Positions 55,830 to 64,000 of a stretch of 64,000 nucleotides of DNA are shown in pieces; positions within the stretch are counted from its first letter, which is position 1, and each line of letters starts with the position of its first letter. The position numbers and the translations under genes are program-made. Under the pieces are notes generated by a model. The model searched no databases and was not told the DNA's origin. It saw only the letters and a program-made list of their open reading frames with translations. The DNA is taken from assembly GCA_943736015.1 (NCBI GenBank), contig OX031070.1:23953673-24017672 (forward strand), written 5' to 3'. Source of the stretch: Tridacna crocea. Taxonomy: Eukaryota > Mollusca > Bivalvia > Cardiida > Cardiidae.

Positions 55830-58175
55830 CATTTCTTGTATTTTTGCTTCTTCTTGCATTAGGCTTCCAATTAAATCAATCTTTTTATCTGGAGTAAGAG
55901 GTTGCAAGAGCAAATCTTCTACTTCCTTCGCAACTGAACACACACCTTTTTCAATGTCATTTGTTTTTTCCCTACAAGACACTTCAATTTCAGCTCTGGG
56001 TGGTTTCCTAGCGACATCTGAATGTGATCTTTTCACTAAAGTTTGAATGTTTTCTTTATCTGTAACAGCTTCACTTGCTTTCAATATTGCACTGAATTCA
56101 GCTTCCAGATTGACTGCAACTGGAGACTTCAGTTTGGTTTCTCTGTTCAGCAACTGTAGTTCCCTCCTGACACGACATGCTTTACGTTTTGAATCTGACC
56201 TTTCTAGTTTCTCTTGCAAATTTTTTATTTTTTCTGGAGTAGTTTTGACTTTACCTGACTTGGGTTCTACCTCTTTCTCCTTTATAATCTTATCCAGTCT
56301 TTCTTTCCTTCTTTCTTGCAGAAGGCGTATTGTACGTTCATGAACTGTTTCATCATTTTCAACTTCTCGCTCTTCTTTTGACACAGGAATTTCTGGCAAC
56401 TTTCTACGAACATGAGATGACTTTTGAACAGATTTTATGTGATATTCACCATTTACTGGTGATATGACTATTTCAGGATGTGGCTGGGGGGTATTGAGTG
56501 ATGTAAGTGGTTCATCATCAGTCTTTCCTTTCCTCCGAAATTTTTTCACAGATTTGGCACTATCAGAGGAGTCTACTCTATTTCTTCTTGACAAACCAAC
56601 TTTCTTCTTTTGGACAGATAAATCCATAATATTTTCACCCATTATCACATCAGTATTGCACCCTTGGGATTTTGACCTAACTCTTTCTAATTCGTCTCTA
56701 TAAACTTCACTATTTACATCATTTCTCGACTTTTGGCTAGAAACAGAGCTATCACTAGCAAGTCTTTTACCTGTGTCAGCTTTCATATTTGTATCTGATT
56801 TTTCACTTCTGAATGACACCCTAGTTACTCCCTTCTCAGGAAAAGGCTGACTTCCTGTTTGATTTTTCATAGACTGTCTCACCTTATTAGAATGTCTGTC
56901 GGTATGTTTAGATGGCAAATGCCCATCTGTATGATCAGCAGCTATACCTGACTGCTCAAACACAGAATTTCTTCCACTTTGATTTGTGACTAGAATCTTA
57001 TTTGTATACTTTGAGACAGGCCTTCTGCTACTCACTGTAGGCACAGAATGTCTACCAATCAGATTTGTATCATACTGCTTACTGGCCTGATTAGTTACTG
57101 GAGGATTGGCACTCTTCTCTGCTGTTGCAGGTACTGGACCAACAGTTTTACTTGTTGAGTCAACAACATTCAAATCTTTCTTCAATCTGCCTCTCGACAC
57201 AGATGAACTGATTTGATTGAGTTGACTAGAAGGTAAAAAAGGACTAGTTCTATAACTTATTTTCCTAGGTTTTCTTGGTGACTGTGTACCTTCTTTTTTG
57301 GGAGACACTGGTGTACTGGCCTTGTCAGAGCCTTCTTTGAGAGGTAGGGACACTGGCTGTTTTATCACAGATTCCTTTGTATCACTGTTTTCATTTGTAA
57401 TCTCTTTGCTTACTGTGGAGACACTGACACACCTTTGGACAGGTCTTGGACTGTCATCCTCCAAATCTCTGGTTGGAGTTGACAAAGTTCCAGCATAAAA
57501 GTAACTCTTGAACTTTGGCCTCTCTTCTTTATGTTTTTCAAAAGTTGATTTGATTTCATTTACTCTATTCATAAAACTTTCACTCAATATCTCTTTTACA
57601 TTTGATCTGTTTTTAGATGTTTCACTTGATTTATATTCAAACTCTGAATGTAACTCCTCACTCTTACTGGGACTTACTTTTTTGACATTTCTTTCTTGAA
57701 CACTGGATTTGTTTTCAAAGTTTGACTTTATTTCTTCAAAGTTAACAGAACTTCTAGAAATCACATTTTGATTCACATTTCTGTCTTGCACATTATTTCC
57801 TGTCACATTTTGATGTAAAGATGATATATTTACAGGCCTATGATCACCCTTGCCTAAGTGGTTTTCATTTTCATCTTTTCCCACAGTTTCCTTCCCCTGT
57901 CTTCTACCTTTTGTCTTTGTAAAGCATGTTCTATCTGGTGTTTTGTTGTATTTCTTCTCAAGGAAGCTGTTTTCATCTACACTTTTATAGTTGGTTTGTT
58001 TGGGAAATATTTTACCATTTTCTGACTTAGGAGATATAAATGATGTTGTTGTTTTGATGGACTTTGGCCCAAAGGAATAAGTTATTACTGTGTCCCCATC
58101 TAACTTGAGCCCTTTCAGTTCTCTGAGAGCACCCCTGATATTCTGTCTCTCCTTAAAGTCAGTGCAGGCAGCCAA
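55830..58175 (-). CDS. Smoothelin-like protein, large internal exon (782 codons)
   Basis: This is the only long open frame in the window. On the minus strand it follows a clear acceptor (pyrimidine-rich, ending tttcag) and ends at ATG|gtgagt, so both borders are phase 0. Exon residues 2-24 contain TDFKERQNIRGALRELKGL, which fits the smoothelin repeat (acidic-aromatic, then ERxxIRxAxREL). Residues ~25-590 are Ser/Thr/Lys/Asn-rich and look disordered, with scattered basic stretches and a RKLPEIP motif. Residues ~600-690 are highly charged and probably helical or coiled coil, including a weak repeat-like KRKACRVRRELQLLN. The last ~33 residues (EVEDLLLQ...EEAKIQEM) lead into the next exon's repeat. 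Smoothelins are actin-associated cytoskeletal proteins of contractile cells; that role is inferred from the family. The upstream reading to an in-frame ATG at 58208 runs through the acceptor and is not used. Gene identity is fairly secure; full structure is not. Confidence 0.82.
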
Positions 58176-58291
58176 CTGAAAATAAAAGTATAAAAATTTA
58201 TCCATCACTTCAATATTGTCAAAGAAGCATTTCTATTTTATGAAAAAGTTTCACAAAATTTTGTCACACATGTTCAAACTACCCCAATACC

Positions 58292-58533
58292 TTAAGCCTT
58301 TCCCAAACGACAAATTTTGGACTCTTCCAAACTGAAAGAATTTGCAGAAACAATTTTAGATTTTTAGAAAATACTGTAACAGAAAGTTTTCAAAAAGGAT
58401 GGAAAATACTGTGGAATTTGAATGGAAAAGGAGAAATTGCTCGTTATCACCTTTTTCTCCTTTTCCCACAGTGTTTTCCAAAGACTTTTACTGCAGACAT
58501 GTAAATACCAGGGCTTGTTTAGGAAAGGGTTAA
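58292..58533 (-). mobile_element. TTAA hairpin MITE, diverged with insertions
   Basis: TTAA ends. Loop variant gaaattgctcgttatcacc, somewhat like subfamily B. Confidence 0.78.
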
Positions 58534-58586
58534 ACTCAAGCATTAGCTGTTTTCTATAGTAGGTAACTCTCATTTTTCATGACCAC

Positions 58587-58803
58587 TTAACTGTTTCCCA
58601 AATGACAATACTGTAGATGGATCGAATTTGAAAGCACTTGAAGACAACAAAATTTATATTGCAAAAATTATGGGATTTAAATCAGATAATCTAGAATACA
58701 TTGTGGAAAAAGGAGAAAATGTTGGTTTTCAGCATTTTCACCTTTTCAAAAGGTGTACTTCTCACAAAGGTTAAAACTGTGGATTGTGTGGTGAAGAGTA
58801 GAA
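58587..58803 (-). mobile_element. TTAA hairpin MITE, eroded
   Basis: Left TTAA kept. Second arm shortened (attttcaccttttcaaaagg). Confidence 0.78.
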
Positions 58804-58829
58804 TAGCTTTTGCAAATGGTATAGATAAA

Positions 58830-59057
58830 ATTATTCTCATCTTGGATTTACAACATCTTGCAAATCTTCAATCTATGATCAGTATATGTCCAAAGTTTCA
58901 GTACAATTGAAGGAAAACTCTAGGAGGAGTTTGTGACTCAAAATTACTAGTATTTTGTACACAGATGGACATGGACGGACACACAGACAGACGGACAGAC
59001 ACACAGACAGATAAGCCGATTCCAGTATACCCCCGAAAACATTCGGTTTGCCGGGGT
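58830..59057 (+). mobile_element. Pearl-like element 3' part
   Basis: Includes 'tccaaagtttcagtacaatt', a GACA-rich microsatellite (58961-59011), and a 3' fold ccccgaaaacattcggtttg followed by ccggggt, the order found at the ends of the other tandem-core elements. Confidence 0.5.
58961..59011. repeat. (GACA)n-like microsatellite
   Basis: gacggacacacagacagacg and similar, imperfect. Confidence 0.85.
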
Positions 59058-59268
59058 TTAACCCCTTTACCACAAAATCCCTACTTTTGACACCCCTGAG
59101 AAAGAAGCCTTCTGAAAACACTTTTGAAACCAGCACTTTCTCCTTTTCCTAAAGTGTTTTCTACCTTCCCCAGATCAAATTTCAATTTTTCAGTCACCTT
59201 TATTTTGTCATCTGCAAATGCTTTCAATTTGGATCAGTCTAAAATGTTCTCTTGTGGTAAAGAGCTAA
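59058..59268 (+). mobile_element. TTAA hairpin MITE, loop deleted
   Basis: TTAA and L side. The first arm is largely missing (aaacacttttgaaaccagc). R side complete to ctaa. Confidence 0.85.
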
Positions 59269-59485
59269 TTAGGTTCAATAAATTTCACAACATTATTGGT
59301 ACCTATGATCATCAGAAGAACCAACAAGCAAATGACAACTCTATGGTTCACCAAATTTGAAAAGTGCACTGAATATCAGTATTCAAGCAGAAGATCGAAC
59401 ATGTACCATCTTGAAATATCATTCATTTCAAAACTTGCCTTTCAAAAAATAGTAGCTCTTTGCAAAACAAAGTTTCAAAATCCTA

Positions 59486-59660
59486 ATGGTTGAAAGCTTT
59501 TGCAGATGACAAAGGAAATGTGATTCACTTCATTAGGTCATTCTTTGTAAAGTTAGGTAATATTGTAGAAATGAAGATAATGTTGGTACCCATTACTTCT
59601 ACTTTTCAAACAATATTCTTCAGGGTCTTTTAAAAACTGGATTATTTGGTAAAAGGTTAA
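59486..59660 (-). mobile_element. TTAA hairpin MITE, first of three in a chain
   Basis: R end truncated, hairpin eroded. Its TTAA at 59657-59660 is shared with the next. Confidence 0.65.
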
Positions 59661-59847
59661 TGCTTTACCAAATGACAAAATTTTGGACCAGGAATTTGCA
59701 CACAACAAAATAAATGTGACTTAAAAATGGAAATTTGTTGTAGGATTGGTACAAAGGAGAAAATGCAATTTACGAGCATTTTCTTCTTTTCCCACCAGAA
59801 TTCTCTCTCAATGTCTTTAAAGTGGGAATTGTTTGGAAAAGGGTTAA
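59657..59847 (-). mobile_element. TTAA hairpin MITE, second in chain
   Basis: R side shortened, first arm deleted to gtacaaaggagaaaatgc. TTAA shared on both sides. Confidence 0.78.
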
Positions 59848-60063
59848 CCCCATTACCACACAATCCCTATTTTTAATGACCCTGAGGAAGAAGCCGTTTG
59901 AAAACATTGTGGGAAAAGGAGAAAAAGATGGTAACCAGCATTTTCTCCTTTTCCAACAATGTTTTCTACCCTGCTCGCAATTTCAGAGTTATGTTTATTT
60001 TGTTGTCTGCAAGTGCTTTAAATTTGGACCAGTCTAAAATTTTGTCATTTGGTAAAGAGTTAA
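59844..60063 (+). mobile_element. TTAA hairpin MITE, third in chain
   Basis: Opposite orientation to the two before it, full hairpin, TTAA ends. Confidence 0.9.
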
Positions 60064-60390
60064 GTGACATCCTCACCAAAATAAAAATCCACATGTAACT
60101 CTACCCTTCTATTATTCAGAATCAATACCTGAACAATTTATCCCCGATATATTACACTTGCATTATTTGATAATCCACATTAAACATTTAACTCCCATAA
60201 ACTTTTATGCTAACTACAATCTTGTTAACCTGTACAATGGACCCTTTGACCTCAGACCAAAATATCAACAATCAAGCCCAGCAATTGGAAACCTGATCTC
60301 TGGGCAAAACTCAATGGTTTCAGATTAGAATCACTGGAACCCTTTTTACCGTTATTCAGTACTCCATAGAGTAAAGTGTGCCACTTCTTT
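60064..60390. other. AT-rich non-coding sequence
   Basis: No supported feature. Confidence 0.4.
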
Positions 60391-60391
60391 A

Positions 60392-60540
60392 CCTGGTGAA
60401 AAAAAATAAACTGGTCCAAAATCAAAACTGGTAGAGCACATTGAGGGAAAAGAAACTGGTTACCACCATTTGTCCATTTTCTCTCAATGTTTTCAAATGC
60501 CTATAATTACCTCAGGGAACATTTCATTAAAACCCAGAAT
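60392..60540 (-). mobile_element. Very decayed TTAA hairpin MITE
   Basis: aaactggtccaaaatcaaaa, gagggaaaagaaactggtta, tttcaaatgcc and aaaacccagaatt in order. Confidence 0.5.
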
Positions 60541-60750
60541 TAATGCATCCATAATTATGGGTACTGGTATTTCATTTTGCTACCATATTTGTAGAATCTA
60601 CCTAGTTCTCTTCCTTCAACAAAAATTACACAGAATTCTGTTGTACATGCAATCTGCTCTTTTCAAATCCCTCGATTGATGATGTTGATGATAATGATGA
60701 TAAATGGTGATGCCTCAACAAGCAATAGGTTTGTAGCTCTTTTTTCTTTT

Positions 60751-60974
60751 TTAACCCTTTACCAAACAATCCCCGGTTTTTATGACCCTGAGATGGAAGC
60801 CTTTTGAAAACATTGTGGGAAAAGGAGAAAATGCTGGTAACCAGCATTTTCTCCTTTTCCCACAATGTTTTCTGTCCTGCTGGAAAAAAATTTTTGAGTT
60901 ACGTTTATTTTGTTGTATGCAAGTGCTTTCAATTTGGACCAGTCTAAAATTTTGTCGTTTGGTAAAGGGTTTAA
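60751..60974 (+). mobile_element. TTAA hairpin MITE
   Basis: TTAA ends, perfect hairpin, R side of the gctggaaa / gcaagtgctttc subtype. Confidence 0.92.
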
Positions 60975-61020
60975 TCATTTTAGTGAAAAAAAATTTTAAA
61001 ATCTACCATTTTTCTGTTTC

Positions 61021-61254
61021 TTGATGCTTTACCACACAGTCCTGACCTTCGATAACCCTGAGGAAGTTGCCTTTTGAAAACATTGTGGGAAAAGAGGCAA
61101 ATCTGGCTAACCAACGTTTTCCTCCTTTTCCACAATGCTTTCTACACTTCCCAAAACAAATTTTAGTTTTTGAGTTCTGAACCACATTTATTTTTTCATC
61201 TGCTGATGCTTACAAATTGGACTTGTCTAAAATTTTGCCATTTGTTTGAGAGTG
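61021..61254 (+). mobile_element. TTAA hairpin MITE, eroded
   Basis: L end gctttaccacacagtcc. Hairpin altered (gaggcaaatctggctaacca). Confidence 0.8.
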
Positions 61255-61795
61255 AAGCCTTTAAAAACAAAAGGAAACAAGGCCATAGACACCATTAGCT
61301 CTAACAGTTTTCCTGTTAGCAAAATGTGGATTAATTGACGAAATTTGTCAAAGAAAAGGTAGAAAATATGGGTGAAAAAAAAAGATAAGAAAATGTAGTT
61401 ACCAGCATAATATACCCATGGAAGAACAAAATAATTATTATGGTTATTGTTTGGCTTTTTCTGAATTAACCCTTGAATTCAGATATCTTTTTTGAAAGAA
61501 TGCTCAGACCTTATATACTGTAAATGGACATCATTCTACAAGTTAGACCATTTTCTCATGTCATGTCTGTCAGGTATAATTGGTTTCATTTCGTCTAGAT
61601 TTGACATGGTACAGTTCTAGATTAATGAGAAAAACACCCATTTGAAATTCGAAGTTTTTTGTAACCCAGCTCTGAACTTTTGTACCAAAATTTTATCAGC
61701 TGCCTCGGTATTGTATGTTGCACTAAAATTAATCATAGTGCATGTACTTCATCCTACATTGTTGCTATGCTTCTCTAAAGATCCTGTTATTTTAA
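61255..61795. other. AT-rich non-coding sequence
   Basis: A MITE hairpin scrap near 61350-61410 (gtagttaccagcat). Otherwise nothing recognised. Confidence 0.4.
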
Positions 61796-62004
61796 CTTTT
61801 TTACCCAGTAACAAATTTCTAGACTTGTCCATATTCCAAGCAGTTTGCAGACAAAAATTTTATTCTGCCTAAAATGTTAAGATTTTTCATTGAAATGGTA
61901 AAAAAAAAGAACATCAGCATTTCCTTCTTTTCCCACTATGTTTTCAAAAGCTTTTTTCTCAGGGTCATTAAAATATGGTATGGGATTGTTTGGTAAAAAG
62001 TTAA
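61796..62004 (-). mobile_element. TTAA hairpin MITE, first arm lost
   Basis: R side clear, first hairpin arm replaced by A-rich text, second arm and L side to TTAA. Confidence 0.75.
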
Positions 62005-62061
62005 CAGTAGGAAAAGTTTGCACACTCTTGTGGACGATCACCTTTGTGGACATAGCATTAT

Positions 62062-62290
62062 TTAACCATTTACCCCATAAGGCATTTCTAGGGTATCTCT
62101 AATTGACCCTAAATAACAGCAAGGATGAAGCCATTTCTTATGTGTATATGACTCCTTTTGATAGCATAGAAAACACTGTGACAAAGGGTGAAATCGCTCG
62201 TCACGAGCAATTTCACCTTTTGCCACAATGTTTTCCAAAGGCTCCTAAAAGCAATGTGTAGAAATGGGTATCTATGGAGTAAAGGGTTAA
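62062..62290 (-). mobile_element. TTAA hairpin MITE, subfamily B
   Basis: Second member of the group seen at 42377, opposite orientation. Arms acaaagggtgaaatcgctcg and gagcaatttcaccttttgcc. Confidence 0.88.
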
Positions 62291-63035
62291 GATTAGACTG
62301 CACAAAACATACCAGTACTCAATGATCTTGGATTTACTGTATCAATTTATATTTTTAGGTAAACAGAGATCCATTTAGTAAGCGAAAAATTTGACAATCT
62401 GCAAGTATTCAGCTATTCAAGGCCAGATTTTGAAAAACACTGTCTCATATTTTCTCAAATGTCATGTCCAAATTAGCCTTTAAAAAGCTGCCTCGTTTTT
62501 TTTTTAATTTGAAAAATGTCCCATAGGCCAGAAAAAAGTAGAATTCTTTTGACTTACTTTTTAAAATTAAGTGCAAGAAAGTTATAAACATGTATGGCTT
62601 TCAGTGCACAGATATAACAATAATGCTGTCAGAGTTTTTAAACACAATATCTATGGGTTACAGACATTTGATGGAATTATGCACAAATCTGTACAGTAAA
62701 CAATTGTTCATTTCATACTCTAATAACATACCATATTTAGAACAATCCTTTGCAATCCAGACAATACTGGAATCGTTTAGCAAACACAAACCACCATCTT
62801 ATCTACACTTTTATCTTATCTACTAGGATCTCAAAGCCATAAAATCATATTGACAACATAATACTCCTAGATTAGCTGCTCTGTTGACCATAGCACAAAG
62901 CCACAATAGTCCAAAATTAGTCACTGCTACGACACCACACTCTTGGTCATATTCATGTATGGTTTATTTTGGAACTCCCTGAACAATATTATTCACACAA
63001 ATAAAATAGTATTACAAAATATGATTGTTTTTTTA
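62291..63035. other. AT-rich non-coding sequence
   Basis: An open frame of 78 codons at 62590-62826 has no domain or splice context and is not called. No recognised repeat. Confidence 0.4.
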
Positions 63036-63215
63036 TAGCCCAAAGAAAGGAAGCTTTTGAAAACATTTTGGGAAAAAGGAGAAAATGCTGGTGATCAGAA
63101 TTTTCACTTCTTCCGTATTTTCTACCCTTTTGAAGATAAATTTCTACATATTTTTTCGCATCTGCAAATTTTCTCAATGGAAGAATCTACAATGTTGCCA
63201 TCTAATAAATAATTT
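63036..63215 (+). mobile_element. TTAA hairpin MITE, eroded ends
   Basis: cccaaagaaaggaagc, first arm intact, second arm poor, R side drifted. Confidence 0.7.
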
Positions 63216-63759
63216 ATAAGTCAAGAATGTGATGAATTTACTCCTGCTTGAGCTTTTACAACATTTTTAGCCAAAAAATGATAATACTACATAGGACATT
63301 GTAAATTATCAACAGCATACAGCGCAAATAGCTGTGGTATGTAAAACACTGTATACTAAGCCATCAAATGTAAGGACGAGTCTTGACTTGGTTATCAGCC
63401 AATAAGTTAAAAACAAAAGAGCAATGAATATAAATATTTGAACAAAAAAAATAGTAGATACAATAGTTTTCTGTCCCATCACAAACCCTTTAAGTGAACA
63501 TGGAGTTAAAATTTATACCAGTACATATTTTGAAGTAACAAATAAGTTATAGTACAAACAAACCTTTTGCATTTTACCACAATATTTCAACAAAACAATC
63601 TTCAACAGAATAAAACATACTTTGTAAAGCATTATGTTGTAGATTAAAACTAGAATGCACAAAATTTTCATATACAATACCCCATAATTTGTGTAAGCTA
63701 TTTAATCTTTTAGTGATAGGGTGAACTCCGCCCTTCATTAATGCTTTCTGCTTGTTTTT
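63216..63759. other. AT-rich non-coding sequence
   Basis: No supported feature. Confidence 0.4.
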
Positions 63760-63907
63760 TTACTTGTCCATACTGAAAGCATTTGCAGACAACACAAAAA
63801 TGTGACTGAAAAAATAAAGTTTGTTTTTGCTAGGGTAGGAAACTTTGTGGAAAGAGAAGAAAATGCTGGTTACCAACATCTACTCTTTTTTCCACAATGT
63901 TTCTTAA
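63760..63907 (-). mobile_element. TTAA hairpin MITE, L side lost
   Basis: R side and hairpin, ending in the TTAA of the next copy right after the second arm. Confidence 0.75.
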
Positions 63908-64000
63908 CTCTTTACCACACAATCCCGACTTTTAACAACCCTGAGGGAATAGCCTTTGGAAAATTTTGTGGGAAAATCATTTCAGCTATATATGAAGTGT
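63904..64000 (+). mobile_element. TTAA hairpin MITE cut by the window end
   Basis: TTAA, L side (ctctttaccacacaatcccg) and start of the hairpin. Continues beyond 64000. Confidence 0.85.

Noticed and set aside
56047..57699. Plus-strand ORFs opposite the smoothelin-like exon
   Set aside because: They are antisense shadows of the coding exon.
55809..58208. Single-exon 799-residue protein starting at the ATG at 58208
   Set aside because: The first 11 codons cross a clear acceptor (tttcag at 58176) and the last six cross a canonical donor (gtgagt at 55829). Frame continuation on both sides is intronic.

Overview
The window looks like a bivalve mollusc nuclear genome: AT-rich, with very few long ORFs, introns bounded by GT/AG, and a dense mosaic of short non-autonomous transposable elements. 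Three repeat classes point to bivalves. There are tandem-core elements resembling the 'pearl' elements of bivalves, tRNA-derived SINEs, and a GC-rich MITE with a paired 'cagcctgtgc/gcacaggctg' core that I associate with dreissenid mussels. Placement in Dreissena or a relative is an inference; no marker gene here proves it.

Confident coding content is small. Three phase-compatible exons on the minus strand encode part of a smoothelin-like protein: 58175-55830 (782 codons), 53368-53293 and 36557-36403, separated by introns of about 2.5 and 16.7 kb. The first exon opens with a smoothelin-type motif. A second copy of that motif is built across the junction of the first two exons. The upstream exons and the C-terminal calponin-homology exons were not found. 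Two further minus-strand candidates lie at 22304-22259 (a start exon below a TATA-like box) and 18969-18874 (a terminal exon). Their gene is unidentified.

Almost everything else is repeats. The dominant family is a ~228-bp TTAA-flanked MITE with 14-bp inverted ends and a ~66-bp near-perfect central hairpin. I count about 75 full, decayed or partial copies, covering roughly a fifth to a quarter of the window. Copies share TTAA sites in chains, nest in one another, and repeatedly occupy the same TTAA in another MITE. Two copies are split inside the hairpin by other elements. One of these is a 7.4-kb element (28015-35422) with 700-bp terminal inverted repeats and a 5-bp target duplication. The other is a ~1.4-kb pearl-like element carrying eight 156-bp tandem units (38292-39698).

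Layout: 1-3.7 kb, two pearl-like tandem-core elements in opposite orientation, one interrupted by a perfect 210-bp palindrome. 4.9-17.6 kb, MITE-rich, with a 455-bp inverted duplication at 6.3 kb. 18-23 kb, MITE-poor, with the unidentified candidate exons, a SINE, and a miniature LTR element (TRIM) at 23030-23557 whose LTRs carry tRNA-like Pol III boxes. 23.8-28 kb, MITEs and SINEs. 28-35.4 kb, the composite long-TIR element, holding a mariner remnant and a broken DDE transposase. 36.4 kb, smoothelin exon. 37-53 kb, MITE-rich intron. 53.3 and 55.8-58.2 kb, smoothelin exons. 58-64 kb, more MITE chains. Most short ORFs in the region are translations of MITE copies, not genes.
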